Shown here in pieces: positions 1-14,411 of a DNA stretch of 64,000 nucleotides. Under the pieces are notes generated by a model. The model was not told the origin of the DNA. It saw nothing but the letters and a program-made list of their open reading frames with translations, and did no database searches. Position 1 is the stretch's first letter; each line of letters begins with the position of its first letter. Source of the DNA: Candidatus Vallotiella adelgis (GTDB taxonomy: Bacteria; Pseudomonadota; Gammaproteobacteria; Burkholderiales; Burkholderiaceae); NCBI RefSeq assembly GCF_020541305.1, contig NZ_CP047396.1:620001-684000 (forward strand). The letters run 5' to 3'. Position numbers and translations under genes: made by a program.

Positions 1-270
1 AGGACGTCACGCAGTTTCGCGAAACTACGGTGCACAATATCAAGCCGTGGATCAGTGATCTGACGTGCTACTTCGATTGCCTCTGGGTCTTTATCAAACG
101 CAATCAGCTGCGCAGAAGGCGCAAGCCGCTCAAGTACCGCGCGGCTGTGGCGTCCTCTGCCGAATGTACCATCGACATAGACTCCATCGATACGCGTAAC
201 CAATGCATGAACTGCTTCATCTAGTAGAACTGTGCGATGTTGTCCCAGTTTTTCTATCACGGATGCCATG
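1..270 (-). CDS. rsmH: RsmH (MraW), 16S rRNA m4C1402 methyltransferase, 3' end cut by window
   Basis: S-adenosylmethionine-dependent methyltransferase that modifies C1402 of 16S rRNA and normally sits at the head of the division and cell-wall cluster. The first 90 residues are visible. They start [20 protein letters not shown] and continue with the SAM-binding signature [12 protein letters not shown] and then [10 protein letters not shown], as in Burkholderia RsmH. The usual GRGGHS reads GRGRHS. The ATG at 270 is chosen because [10 protein letters not shown] then lies a few residues in, as in the family. The dead mraZ ends 14 bp upstream. The gene leaves the window at position 1, so the rest of the dcw cluster is presumably to the left. 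Identity is certain; intactness beyond the edge is unknown. Confidence 0.92.
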
Positions 271-284
271 TCATGCTCCGCAAT

Positions 285-555
285 CAGAAAGTAAACTTCT
301 TAAGTGCGCTCAACATATTTTTTTGCTATCGCAACTTGCTTTTTCGGGGAATATATTGGTGAATCTACCAGAAACGAAAATTTTTTCTTGGAAAACCTCT
401 TATGCAGATCATGCAAATAGAAACGGGAAGCTGGTTAAGTGCTTAATAATTGTTATCTGACCCGCTGCTTTATCTTATTAACGTTTCTTGAGAATATGAC
501 GATACCGATATCTGTTTTTCGTATCGAGCGTTAGCTCGGCTATCCTTTAGAACAT
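285..555 (-). pseudogene. mraZ: mraZ pseudogene (dcw-cluster regulator)
   Basis: Relic of the small DNA-binding regulator that precedes rsmH in most bacteria. From the ATG at 555 the reading is M-F-stop, so the third codon (Gln in relatives) is now TAA. It then continues with ELTLDTKNR, matching the family ALTLDAKGR, and GQITIIKH, matching GRVTVTKH. The middle of the gene is deleted. The C-terminal part reads FLVDSPIYSPKKQVAIA, then needs a frame change at an A7 run, and ends ALKKFTF-stop at 285, matching Burkholderia ALKNFTF. Synteny, start, end and several internal blocks agree, so the identification is strong although the gene cannot make a protein. Confidence 0.85.
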
Positions 556-1977
556 GTTCTATCTCCCTGTCGATGACAGGTATTGCACATACACCCTAAT
601 TCATGATTGTACTAGTTGTTCGGCTAACATAAAAATGTGGTTTTACACTGAAACTGTACTTCAGGGGAAGGTCTCGCAGGGGTCAAGGATTAAACTGCTA
701 TGCTTATGAAAAGCTATTTTCTAGCTAGATCATAGAATGAAAAGTTCATGTAATCTATTGCAGTAGTTTTAAATGCAGTACTTTTTTCGCTTGTCTGCTC
801 GTTGTGTAGTTCATATGCTAGCAGAAATAGCATTTCTGCGAAACGATAACGGTACTATCCCGCTCTTAATTGTGCGAATTAACTTACTGCCCAGTAACTA
901 GCAGTTAACCGTATGCGGCTGCCCAAATCTGCCTAGTATTCTCGACTACTAGATCTAGGAAGACAGACAATGTGCGCTAAATATAATATGCACTACATAT
1001 TATTATATGCGAGGCCATGCGCATGAGTATGCTTACTATAACAGGAAGCGTGGAGCTTCCTGCACCCGACGAGGCATGCCTACGTGAATCTTATCTGCGC
1101 GCATCTGAACGATGATCGAATGCGACGGGGCATCATTAAGCGCTGGCAGTCGGTCTAGGCGGTTATCTAAGCGCCGCTCAATCTGAGCTCTCCGTTTCAA
1201 GCCATAAATTTAAGGCTCATGCACGATCACCAAACCCGCTGGCGATAAAGCCGATAGCGAACGAGCTAGCATGCGACAATAGATTAAGTAGGCTCCCCCG
1301 GCAAAGAGCTGGGCTAGATAGCCTAGCTCTTTGTACACGGCGCGATCGGATACTTGCTTGAGATACTTGAAGCGAGTGTCTAGTTTCTGCGCCCGATAAA
1401 GTGCCTGCGCACATACCTCTGGCTTCACCGACTCGCCAAGCTGGCTTTTTACTCAGCTACCTTGTTCGGGTATGGTATAGGCTGTTTTATTCTCATCACT
1501 CTCTAACGCCCTGATACGGGGATTTTAATGCATCAGGGTGCTAGTTCCTTTTATAGAAGGTTATCTGAAGCGTAAAACTCTATCCATTGCATGAATCTTT
1601 GTTCAACTTTGAAATAAGTTGTAATATATATTTTCTAACATCCAGAATATTTTTACTAAAATCTTATATTTTATATTCTCGATATTCGTTCCGCGATATT
1701 CGTTTATCTTCGGATTTTAAAAAATTTAGAAAATATACGCTATGTATATGCTATTTTGAAGGTGAACTAATCTATAGAAATTAGGATCTGCCTGCGATCT
1801 TCGGTATAGTAAGTACTTAAAATTACTTTACTTTTCTTTCGACGAAAAAGCTATTTTTATCAGAATAAAAATTACTTAAGTATGTATTATGAAATAAATA
1901 TTGAACTTATACGTCTAAGAAGTGAAAAGTATCGGATTTTATATGGTGTGAATTATTTTTAATACAGAGCGATTCCC
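556..1977. other. Gene-poor stretch between mraZ relic and rrn terminator
   Basis: No intact gene is recognised here. The part at 1500-1970 is very AT-rich. A more GC-rich island at about 1040-1440 reads openly on the minus strand for 72 codons (around LGYLAQLFAGGAYLIY) before a stop at 1210. It may be a remnant of a lost gene, but I could not assign it to a family. No promoter or RNA gene could be supported. Confidence 0.6.
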
Positions 1978-2019
1978 AAAAAGCGTCACGCCCGATTTGG
2001 GCAGAAATCGGGCGTGACG
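1978..2019 (-). terminator. Intrinsic terminator of the rRNA operon
   Basis: Perfect 15-bp inverted repeat (arms 1984-1998 and 2005-2019) with a 6-nt loop. On the transcribed minus strand it is followed by five T (1978-1982). It lies 13 bp past the 3' end of 5S rRNA. This is by far the clearest terminator in the window. Confidence 0.93.
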
Positions 2020-2031
2020 GAGAGAAGGAGA

Positions 2032-2148
2032 AGCCTGACAATTACCTACTTTCACACGGGAAATCCGCACTATCATCGGCGTGGAGTCGTTTCACAGTCC
2101 TGTTCGGGATGGGAAGGGGTGGGACCAACTCACTATGGTCATCAGGCA
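2032..2148 (-). rRNA. rrf: 5S ribosomal RNA
   Basis: The minus strand begins TTGCCTGATGACCATAG and ends with the complementary GTCAGGCT, giving the helix I pairing. The interior includes CCCATCCCGAACAGGAC, the conserved loop of 5S. Length is about 117 nt and it is the last gene of the rrn operon, about 150 bp after 23S. Ends are set by the helix and may be off by 1-2 nt. Confidence 0.95.
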
Positions 2149-2287
2149 AAAAGAGATGCAGTCGATTCTTCCACCGTAGTATCTACATGTGCTTTGCAGA
2201 TCGTATGCTAATGGGGTACCGACAGCCAATTTGGATTAGAAACAGTAAATAAGAGGGTAGTGTAAATTAACTGCATAATGGTAAAAC

Positions 2288-2301
2288 GGACTAGTTATAG
2301 G

Positions 2302-2308
<7 letters not shown>
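2288..2308 (-). other. 3' arm of the 23S processing stem
   Basis: The 21 nt spanning the mature 3' end of 23S are complementary to 5178-5198 at its 5' end with a single mismatch. Such a long helix bracketing 23S is the normal RNase III cleavage substrate, so processing appears conserved. Confidence 0.75.
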
Positions 2309-5183
<2,875 letters not shown>

Positions 5184-5348
5184 TCCTATAACAAGTCCGT
5201 CTTACAGCGCGATAACGTTTAGTTTTTGCGCTGTATGTATTGAGTTGTTTAAACTAATTCAACTACTTAAAAAGTATTTTGAACTACTACCCGTCTATTC
5301 ATTACATTCATCTCTAGATGTAATGAATATTTTGCTTCTATTCCAAAT

Positions 5349-5360
5349 TGTTAAAGAACG
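5349..5360 (-). promoter_or_regulatory. Spacer boxA antitermination element
   Basis: The minus strand reads GTTCTTTAACA, close to the boxA consensus TGCTCTTTAACA, between tRNA-Ala and 23S. A second copy lies in the leader ahead of 16S. BoxA recruits the Nus-factor antitermination complex in rrn operons. Confidence 0.75.
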
Positions 5361-5436
5361 TTACAACTATATTTTACTGATTTTACTTTAAAATCAATCG
5401 TCAACGCTCAGATTTTAAGCGCTCTCGATTGATCAG

Positions 5437-5512
5437 TGGTGGAGGCAGACGGGATCGAACCGACGACCTCCTGCTTGCAAAGCAGGTGCTCTCCCGACTG
5501 AGCTATACCCCC
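5437..5512 (-). tRNA. tRNA-Ala (TGC anticodon)
   Basis: 76 nt with an encoded CCA end. The acceptor stem starts GGGGGTATAGCTCAG, the anticodon loop is TTTGCAA (anticodon TGC), and the T-arm is GGTTCGATCC. It sits in the 16S-23S spacer after tRNA-Ile, the standard arrangement in beta-proteobacteria. Confidence 0.97.
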
Positions 5513-5564
5513 TTTTTTTAGCTTTTTTTGATTTACACAGTGCTTGTCGTTTATTAGATTTGTA

Positions 5565-5641
5565 TGGTGGGTCTGGTTGGATTTGAACCAACGACCCCCG
5601 CCTTATCAAGACGGTGCTCTAACCGACTGAGCTACAGACCC
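5565..5641 (-). tRNA. tRNA-Ile (GAT anticodon)
   Basis: 77 nt with an encoded CCA end. It starts GGGTCTGTAGCTCAG, with GAT in the anticodon loop and a standard T-arm. It is the first of the two spacer tRNAs of the rrn operon and is followed by tRNA-Ala. Confidence 0.97.
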
Positions 5642-5666
5642 TTTGTCTGCCTCTGTGATTTTTACA

Positions 5667-5679
5667 GCCGATAAGTGTG
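5667..5679 (-). other. 3' arm of the 16S processing stem
   Basis: This 13-nt segment just past the 3' end of 16S is an exact complement of 7406-7418 in the leader. The pairing resumes after a short bulge (CACTTGA with TCAAGTG). This is the expected RNase III stem around 16S. Confidence 0.75.
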
Positions 5680-5706
5680 AACACTTGAAGTTTAGATATT
5701 TTGCTC

Positions 5707-7238
<1,532 letters not shown>

Positions 7239-7424
7239 TAAATTTGTTACTTATCTAGCTCTTTCGAGCTAGTTGGTTAACTCAAAATTCTTACAATTTT
7301 TAATTTCTTAAAAATTGTCTTTATTTGAATAAAACCTGATGATTTTCTTTGCTTTTCTGCGCCTGAATTTAAAAGCAGGTGCAGTTTATCTATCCATCAA
7401 GTGCCCACACTTATCGGCTTTTTT

Positions 7425-7436
7425 TGTTAAAGAACA
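7425..7436 (-). promoter_or_regulatory. Leader boxA antitermination element
   Basis: The minus strand reads TGTTCTTTAACA, one base from the boxA consensus. It lies between the rrn promoter and the 16S gene, followed by the 5' arm of the 16S processing stem (7406-7418). Confidence 0.8.
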
Positions 7437-7510
7437 TTGCGTTAGCCACGCTTTACCTACTTAAGCTTGGCATTCTGGTCGCGTTACTACGTAAGTAGTA
7501 CAGAACAACG

Positions 7511-7539
7511 ATTGTGAACATAATCTTTCAAAGCGTCAA
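7511..7539 (-). promoter_or_regulatory. Probable sigma-70 promoter of the rRNA operon
   Basis: On the minus strand TTGACG (7539-7534) is separated by exactly 17 bp from CACAAT (7516-7511). The -35 box is near consensus and the spacing is ideal. It lies about 270 bp upstream of 16S and 75 bp upstream of boxA. The -10 box is not perfect, so transcription-start data would be needed to be certain. Confidence 0.6.
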
Positions 7540-9450
7540 GCAGTTTCTTGTGGCAGAGTATTTAAAAGAATTTTTTCGGCAACAGCAGATTATGAAGAAT
7601 AGATTAATACTATAAGTACTTGCTCCCCTAAACATAAGTTGTGTGCCAGCAATACCACAACTACGAGACGGTTCTATATTACTCTAAAAACTGAAATTTT
7701 GTTTAGTTTATAGAGTATAAGACAGACAGTGCTCAAAACCTTACCATACCAAGAAAGCTTTTTATAACGAATTCATCAATGCATTGATCGTTATCCATGA
7801 ATTGGATAATTTTCAGAAATTTTAGTCGACGCGCTAAGCGCTTTATTTAGAAGACTTACTAACTATGATGACTGCGTGAGATACTGACTGCGCTACGCGA
7901 CGATGTGTGTATATCCATCTAGATACTCGGTCAAGAGTAGATTCCCATCGATTAGACCTTCAACCTTTAGGCCGCGTACTGCAGCAATGCCACTGACTAC
8001 TACGTACACTTTCTGGCCTGATATCTGACAGATAGAACCATGCAGTTCAGCTGAGATTTCAGTAAAAATGCCGAATATCTTTGCATAAGCTGCTCAGGAA
8101 AATTTTTAAGGCAAGAGCGCAGCCTGATAATAGAGAATGCTCGCATGAGCGAGCGTGCGGCCCGATATTTAGTTTAGTACTTAGCTGTTTTACTTTGCTT
8201 ACACGAAAAAGTTATCCGAGACTATTCGTCGCATCTCTCTATTAGAGAATGCGGTAATTATTCAGTTATATACTTGCGTGACTCTTTTCTATTAATCATG
8301 CGTAAGCATTACACGACGCGCTGCACACAGCTGGCTTTGACCCGATTCCGCTGTACTCTGAGTAATGAAGTTCGAATAATGGCACGTTTTGTAACAACCT
8401 GCCATACGACTAGGTACATGACCTAATCGACTGCACGAGATAGCACGCATAACGACTACTTCCTCGACTGCACAAGTTTTGGTGCATGCGTTAGCTGAGA
8501 GGGCACTCGCAAATAATATTACATCGAGTTATTCTATAATATTAAAATAGTAGTGCAATACCCCATTTTTGTTGGCAACATACCTCAGGTCACAAATATG
8601 CTGTGCGATAGCTATATATTAACTAACCTAATGAGTTAGCTTCGAGAAAATCGGTCTGGAAACTGCTAACTCTGGGCAAAAACGATGTTGGACCGAGCGC
8701 AGATAAATAAATTCATGAGCACTTATCTCACTCTATACTGCAGTGTAGAGTCTTCAATAGATAGACGCATTGCTGACAAGTATCTGAATATATATTAGCT
8801 ACGCAGGCGATGATGACTCTGCGTTTAAGCTGGGGTTACTTTTAGCCAGAAGATAGCGAGCAGATATACAGATCATGCTGCTATATATCGAATAATATGT
8901 CCGCGGTATCCGGTGAAAAAACTACAAGTGTGCTGTCCGCTATTGACCGGAACAAGCGATGTACTGTACATCTAGTAGAATGTATACTCTGCAATACATA
9001 GGTGTCTGCGGGCACGATTTTACAAAGATCCTCTATATGATGGTAGATTTCCCTACTTAAGGGAAAGTATTTGCTACGCGTTATACGGACTAGCTACAAT
9101 AATGACTACCCTTGCTACATTGTTAGTCCGGATATAGTAATAGCTAATGTTCGACAACCCTACGATTCATGTGACATCGTACACTTTCAATGATGATCTA
9201 ATAGCACGCAATAGCGCGTTTATCTGCGCTAAGATGCTCAACTTGTACTAACTTATTCTGGGTTTCGCCGCTAAAAGTCAGCTGATATTAGTGGAAGCTC
9301 GTCAGTTATTAAGCATGCTAGCGCTACTTTTCGTAAAATATAATGTGATAAGTAGATACGTTAAAGTAGATATAACACGTTGCTGCTGGGTCAGGAGCAA
9401 TGCGCTAAAATGGCTATTTCTGTGTTTAGCGCTCGCTAGCGAGTTCCGAG
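7540..9450. other. 1.9-kb gene-free stretch between rrn and rpe
   Basis: Beyond the rrn promoter I see no intact gene, RNA or repeat. In Burkholderia the neighbours of rpe on this side include apaG and a lytic transglycosylase (from memory). I searched by eye for ApaG remnants and could not align any convincingly. The DNA is probably fully eroded coding sequence. Confidence 0.6.
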
Positions 9451-10134
9451 ATGACTTTTCGTATTGCCCCAAGCATTCTTTCAGCTGACTGTGCCTGCCT
9501 CGGTGAAGAAGTTCGCACTGTAGTCGACGCCGGTGCCGACTGGATTCACTTCGACGTCATGGATAATCATTATGTGCCTAACCTGACAATCGGTCCGATG
9601 GTCTGCGAAGCTATCCGCCCACACGTGCATTTACCAATCGACGTGCATTTAATGGTACATCCCGTGGATCGCCTCGTGCCAGACTTCGCGAAAGCTGGCG
9701 CGAACTTAATCAGCTTCCATCCAGAAGCGTCTGATCACATCGATCGTACTCTATCGCTGATTCGGGATCAGGGTTGCAAAGCTGGATTAGGTTTCAATCC
9801 AGCTACGTCATTAAGCTACCTGGACCATATTATGGACCGCGTCGACTTAGTGCTTATTATGCTGGTAAATCCTGGTTTCGGCGGGCAGTTATTTATTCCT
9901 GAGGTGCTCAATAAACTGCGGGAAGCGCGACGGCGAATCGACGTGTATACGAATCAGACAGGCCGCACGATCTATCTAGAGGTTGATGGCGGCGTGAAAG
10001 TCAATAATATTGCCCGCATTGCGTCAGCTGGTGCTGATACGTTTGTTGCAGGTTCAGCGATTTTCGGGCAGCCCGACTACCGGCATGTAATCAACCAGAT
10101 GCGGCGTGCACTAAGCTCGGTGAGCGCACAATAG
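9451..10134 (+). CDS. rpe: Ribulose-5-phosphate 3-epimerase
   Basis: Interconverts ribulose-5-phosphate and xylulose-5-phosphate in the pentose phosphate pathway in the cytosol. The 227-residue TIM barrel has the family signatures: APSILSAD at the start, [16 protein letters not shown] near residue 35 (metal-binding His and Asp), VHLMV near residue 66, NPGFGGQ near residue 142, and LEVDGGV near residue 175. The usual IMSVNPGFGG reads [10 protein letters not shown], so Ser is replaced by Leu. The ATG at 9451 fits the family N-terminus and is preceded only by a weak GAG. In Burkholderia gph and trpE follow. Here only eroded remains follow, so rpe now stands alone. Confidence 0.96.
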   Translation: MTFRIAPSILSADCACLGEEVRTVVDAGADWIHFDVMDNHYVPNLTIGPMVCEAIRPHVHLPIDVHLMVHPVDRLVPDFAKAGANLISFHPEASDHIDRTLSLIRDQGCKAGLGFNPATSLSYLDHIMDRVDLVLIMLVNPGFGGQLFIPEVLNKLREARRRIDVYTNQTGRTIYLEVDGGVKVNNIARIASAGADTFVAGSAIFGQPDYRHVINQMRRALSSVSAQ

Positions 10135-10149
10135 CCTATGCAGATAAAA

Positions 10150-10215
10150 TACTAGTCGCTAAAAAACGATTATCGATTTAGATAGTACGTACCCGCTAGC
10201 GCAAACTCATAGCGG
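10150..10215 (+). pseudogene. gph: Possible N-terminal remnant of gph (phosphoglycolate phosphatase)
   Basis: Directly after rpe, where Burkholderia has gph, the plus strand reads TIIDLDSTYPLAQT. This resembles the HAD-phosphatase start IFDLDGTLADT with one inserted residue. Nothing of the remaining ~200 residues could be followed. The position supports the assignment, but the match is short. Confidence 0.4.
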
Positions 10216-11709
10216 TGTTCGGAGTATTTAACTTACAGCTCGTCGACTTAGCTTCAGTTATCACTGGCATCGAGAAAAAACAACAATACTCTGTAGAGAG
10301 GCGCTTTGTCAGTACACTCCTCCTTTTCCTTTAATCACTTCGATTCGCACCGAGGTGCTTGAGCGGAATTGACTAAGGCTATATTTCGAAGTGCTATGCG
10401 GTGAGTAACAAGCCTTTTTCGGAAAAAGTCAAGCCCATTTCTAACAATAACGGAGTGTATTTAGTTTTGATTTTCGCTATTGAACCAAGAATTGCATATA
10501 TATCTGCGCTACGTGCTACGTATGTTTTTGTTACAGTGGCAGTATGGTATACTGCCACTGTAATATGGTATCTAAGATCTTCTGCTAATATAGGCACACT
10601 CATATTACGCTGATGACTCATGCGCTAGCTGATATGGGTGTGCTGACGTCGCTATTCAGTCACTATCCATTCAGAAATCTGTCTTCCACACTTTATTTTG
10701 TGTGCGGCAAGCTAATAGCACCGATACTACCGATCAGAATGCACAAAGACAAATCTATTTATATCTATTAAATAGATACAATTACAGTTTTAAACTTGCA
10801 CCGCTTACCCACTACAACTCATTTTTGCAGTGGGCTATCCTAGCTACGACGAGGCAGGCTTTATTGAGAAAAATCTTATATTGTCAAAAGACAATGAAGA
10901 CCGACCGAGAATGAAGTTTTTATTAACCGGAGACATGGTGGCAAGCGATAGCTTAATCAGCAATCTTTATCTAATCATATACGTTGGTCCAATGCAGTAA
11001 TATCTATCGTAAATCTATCAACAGTGCGATAGTCTACGACACACAGCTATCAGAGGAGCTGATATAAGAGTAGTTTAGGCCACGAGATTTCGAAAATATT
11101 AAAAAATAATCCCTCTGTCGCTATGAAAATGTATTCATACTAATGACGATTCGCGCCGCTGTGATCCACAGCGGCTATCTGTATACTTACGAAGCTGATA
11201 GTATCCTTTTGGATTTTCTGCCTAAAGCGCAATAACAGGAAACTAAAAACCAAAGGCGGTATCTCATTTAACACCGCTAAATAATATATGCAGGGTGAGC
11301 GGGGCGGGGGTTTTGAAAAAGCACTACTAACTAAGAAAGTAAGCCTACCTAATACCATATTTGGCGTGTTACTAACAGCTAGGTTGTGTTATGGTGAATC
11401 ATAAAATCGCCTACGAAATGCTACGATGAATTCGATTAACTCGACGCACAGCATTTTGGTTTACTATTATAGTAAAGCGCAATATTTCCAGCCAGGTTAA
11501 CTCACATAGTTTACATAGTGCCTCTTCTTTTCAGGGGCGAAACACTGTTTAGTTGGCTCGCCGACACTTTTTTGCTGTATCTATAGATAGGCAGCTTAAT
11601 CCTAATACTTCCTAGTACGACGACTTTAGGATCAAGAAGATAGCCGATCCCATTGCTTAGCCGGTCGTTACTATTATACTAAAACCACCCTCTATAGACC
11701 TATTCATTT
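10216..11709. other. Eroded stretch where gph and trpE are expected
   Basis: By Burkholderia synteny this 1.5 kb should hold most of gph and trpE (anthranilate synthase large subunit). Neither can be read; the trpE signatures (for example IDLARND and GTRPRG) were not found. It includes a short inverted repeat near 10541-10564 (ACAGTGGCAGTAT and its near complement). No RNA gene seen. Confidence 0.55.
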
Positions 11710-12237
11710 ATACTGCTACCGACAATCCACTATAACTTATTAGCTCATAACCCCGTTTCATACTTTAGCGAATTGGACGAGCAAGTACCAATCTACTGCG
11801 ATAATGAGATTTTCGCACTGAAATCTGAAACGTATTGATCTAGCTTCTAGTGCCAACGATCGATAATACATCGACATTCTGCTGTTAGCGATCTAACGAT
11901 GTAAGGATTGCATAATGCAAGGTAAGACAATCATGCATCGTATAGTCATTGAAATCCAGGTCGATCAGAGGAAGCTCTGTACTGATTTTCTTTATTACTT
12001 CTAGGGGTACAGAGTGCTATTTGTGTGACACGGGCACAATACAGTGCCTATTTAATTAGATATTGGTATAGAACCGACAACGAAATGATAGGTGTGTTCT
12101 ATAAGATGCTACCAATTCAAAGTTGGAAGTTTTACCTAGAGTTAAACTCACTTATGCATATCTATGCACCGCATGCGAATTTCACTACTCAACGCCGTAC
12201 TACCAGCATTTGCCTAATGAGCACGCGGCCTACCTAG
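11710..12237 (+). pseudogene. trpG: trpG pseudogene (anthranilate synthase glutamine amidotransferase)
   Basis: Broken relic of the subunit that supplies ammonia to TrpE. Successive blocks match Burkholderia TrpG in order. Near 11728 TDNP replaces IDNY. At about 11754 VSYFSELDEQVPIYCDNEI matches VQYFGELGEDVRTYRNDEI. Near 11838 IDLASSAND matches ICLSPGPSNP. Near 11925 GKTIMHRIV matches AKTIMHGKV. At 12019 VTRAQYSA matches VTRYHSLA. TDNEMIGVFYKMLPIQ matches TDDGEIMGVRHKTLAIE and then runs into FYLE for FHPE. The catalytic FHPE triad and the GVCLGHQ nucleophile elbow are lost, and frames change several times. It ends about 56 bp before intact trpD, as expected from synteny. Confidence 0.83.
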
Positions 12238-12292
12238 GCGATACCCACCCTGTTACCTCCCGCTCACTAGCCGATTTCTCACGGAAAACTGG

Positions 12293-13342
12293 ATGCCCAT
12301 CACTCCACAGGAAGCGCTACAGCGTACTATCGAGCACCGCGAGATTTTCCACGATGAAATGCTGCACTTGATGCGCATGATCATGCACGGAGAAATGTCG
12401 CCGGTAATGGCTTCCGCAATTATTACTGGGCTGCGCGCAAAAAAAGAAACAATTGGAGAGATCACCGCTGCAGCAACCGTTATGCGCGAGTTCTCTAGCC
12501 GCGTTCAAGTAACGGATGATCGGCACTTTATCGACATTGTTGGCACTGGCGGTGACGGCTCGAATACATTTAATATTTCCACTGCAACAATGTTTGTGAC
12601 TGCTGCGGCCGGAGCAAAAGTTGCTAAACATGGCAATCGCGGCGTGTCGTCCAAGTCCGGTAGCGCCGACGTGCTCGAAGCGCTTGGCGTCAATATCAAT
12701 CTTAGCCAGGAGCAAGTGGTGCAGTCTATTGAGGCGACTGGCATGGGGTTCATGTTCGCATCAAATCACCACCCAGCGATAAAAAATGTTGCAGCGATCC
12801 GCCGCGAAATAGGGGTACGAACAATCTTTAATATACTAGGACCGTTGACCAATCCAGCTGGAACGCCGAACCAACTACAGGGCGTATTCCATGAAGATTT
12901 GGTCGGCATCCAGGTTCGCGTCATGCAACGGCTTGGCGCAAACCATGTGCTAGTCGTATACGGACGCGATGGAATGGATGAGATATCGCTTGGCGCCACG
13001 ACACGGGTTGGTGAATTACGAGACGGCCAGATATACGAATACGAGATTCATCCTGAAGACTTCGGTATGAAAATGGCGTCTAATCGCTCCCTAAAGGTTG
13101 CGAATGCAGACGAATCAAAAAATATGTTGCTTAGTGCACTGGATAATACACCAGGCATTGCCCGCGAGATTGTTACACTCAATGCCGGTGCTGCGCTGTA
13201 TGCAGCTAATATCGCTACCTCAATCAGCGACGGGATCGAACAATCACGTAAGGTAATCGCTGACGGGACCGCCCGTTTGAAAGTCGATGAGCTTGTTCGT
13301 TTTACACAGCAGTTGAGTATGATTAAGTTTAATAGAGCATGA
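12293..13342 (+). CDS. trpD: Anthranilate phosphoribosyltransferase
   Basis: Transfers the phosphoribosyl group of PRPP to anthranilate, the second committed step of tryptophan synthesis. The 349 residues are full length. The PRPP-binding motif [14 protein letters not shown] lies near residue 84, [21 protein letters not shown] near 112 holds the anthranilate and phosphate contacts, [10 protein letters not shown] is near 181, and the metal-binding DGMDE is near 226. The Burkholderia-like start [16 protein letters not shown] supports the ATG at 12293. TrpD and trpC overlap by ATGA (13339-13342), implying translational coupling. The upstream partner trpG is dead and trpE unreadable, so the substrate must come from elsewhere. 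Confidence 0.97.
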   Translation: MPITPQEALQRTIEHREIFHDEMLHLMRMIMHGEMSPVMASAIITGLRAKKETIGEITAAATVMREFSSRVQVTDDRHFIDIVGTGGDGSNTFNISTATMFVTAAAGAKVAKHGNRGVSSKSGSADVLEALGVNINLSQEQVVQSIEATGMGFMFASNHHPAIKNVAAIRREIGVRTIFNILGPLTNPAGTPNQLQGVFHEDLVGIQVRVMQRLGANHVLVVYGRDGMDEISLGATTRVGELRDGQIYEYEIHPEDFGMKMASNRSLKVANADESKNMLLSALDNTPGIAREIVTLNAGAALYAANIATSISDGIEQSRKVIADGTARLKVDELVRFTQQLSMIKFNRA

Positions 13343-14154
13343 CTATAGCTAATATCCTCAATCGCATTATTACAGTCAAACTCGATGAAATCCGTATTGC
13401 GCAGGAAAATATGCCTTTGGCGGAATTACAGATAATCGCATATGCACGCCGCGCTGATCTACGTGATTTCGTTGCAGCGTTGCGTGCTAAGCACACGCTC
13501 GGGGATCCGGCAATTATCGCCGAGATAAAAAAGGCTAGTCCTTCTAAGGGTGTATTACGCGAAACCTTCGTGCCAGCCGATATTGCCCGATCGTACGCGC
13601 AGAATGGTGCTGCATGCTTGTCCGTACTCACAGATACGCAGTTTTTTCAGGGCGACGAGCGGCACCTTCAGCAAGCTCGTGATGCATGCACGCTACCCGT
13701 TCTTAGAAAAGATTTTATTATTGACCCGTACCAAGTGCTGGAGGCGCGGGCGATAGGCGCGGATTGCATTCTACTTATCGCCTCTGCGCTAGAGCCAACG
13801 CAAATGCGAGAACTAGAAGCATATGCATATTCGCTTGGACTAGCTGTTTTAGTAGAAGTGCACAACGCAGATGAACTAGACGTTGCGCTAACGATGCAGA
13901 CGCCGTTGATCGGAGTTAACAACCGCAATCTGCGCACATTTGCCGTCACGCTAAATACCACATTGGAGCTTCTCGCCAGTATTCCAAGCGATCGTATCGT
14001 TGTAACAGAATCAGGGATTCTAACACGCAACGATGCGGAACAGATGCGTGCAGCCGGTATTCATACCTTCTTAGTCGGTGAGGCGTTTATGCGAGCAGAA
14101 AACCCTGGTGTCGCCCTTTCAAACATATTCTTCGTATCGAAAAATCTATCATGA
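13339..14154 (+). CDS. trpC: Indole-3-glycerol phosphate synthase
   Basis: Closes the indole ring in tryptophan synthesis. It is a 271-residue TIM barrel and appears to be the monofunctional TrpC (no TrpF domain). Seen in order: [12 protein letters not shown] near residue 59 with the catalytic Lys, FFQGD near 102, [11 protein letters not shown] near 117, GADCILLI near 138, VLVEVHN near 169, GVNNRNL near 192, and VTESGI near 220. The start overlaps the trpD stop. No terminator is seen after it, and 257 bp of featureless DNA separate it from ung. TrpA, TrpB and TrpF are not in the window. Confidence 0.97.
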   Translation: MTIANILNRIITVKLDEIRIAQENMPLAELQIIAYARRADLRDFVAALRAKHTLGDPAIIAEIKKASPSKGVLRETFVPADIARSYAQNGAACLSVLTDTQFFQGDERHLQQARDACTLPVLRKDFIIDPYQVLEARAIGADCILLIASALEPTQMRELEAYAYSLGLAVLVEVHNADELDVALTMQTPLIGVNNRNLRTFAVTLNTTLELLASIPSDRIVVTESGILTRNDAEQMRAAGIHTFLVGEAFMRAENPGVALSNIFFVSKNLS

Positions 14155-14411
14155 CGATGATGGTTAGTTCGGCACCCTCACAGCATAAGGAATACATAAT
14201 CATCGTGAATGAAAAATATCGATAGCCTGCTGAGGTGATGAAATCGACACTCTACTCGCCGAATTTAGCGGAGCTCGTGTTTTTATTCTATACTGCATCC
14301 AAGTCAATACTATAGCTGCTTCATCTATAAATGCGCACGCCTATGGAAACAGAAAAGTCAAACCGGGTATCAGTTGTATAGTGACCTAGCAAAAGAATTC
14401 GTTAGTTTCGG

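Noticed and set aside
1210-1428. Minus-strand 72-codon frame (near LGYLAQLFAGGAYLIY) as a real gene.
   Set aside because: No family recognised, neighbouring frames equally open, no ribosome-binding site. Perhaps a remnant, not reported as a gene.
11838-11872. IDLA...ND read at first as the trpE motif IDLARND.
   Set aside because: The flanking matches on both sides follow TrpG in order, where ICLSPGPSN belongs, so it fits trpG better than trpE.
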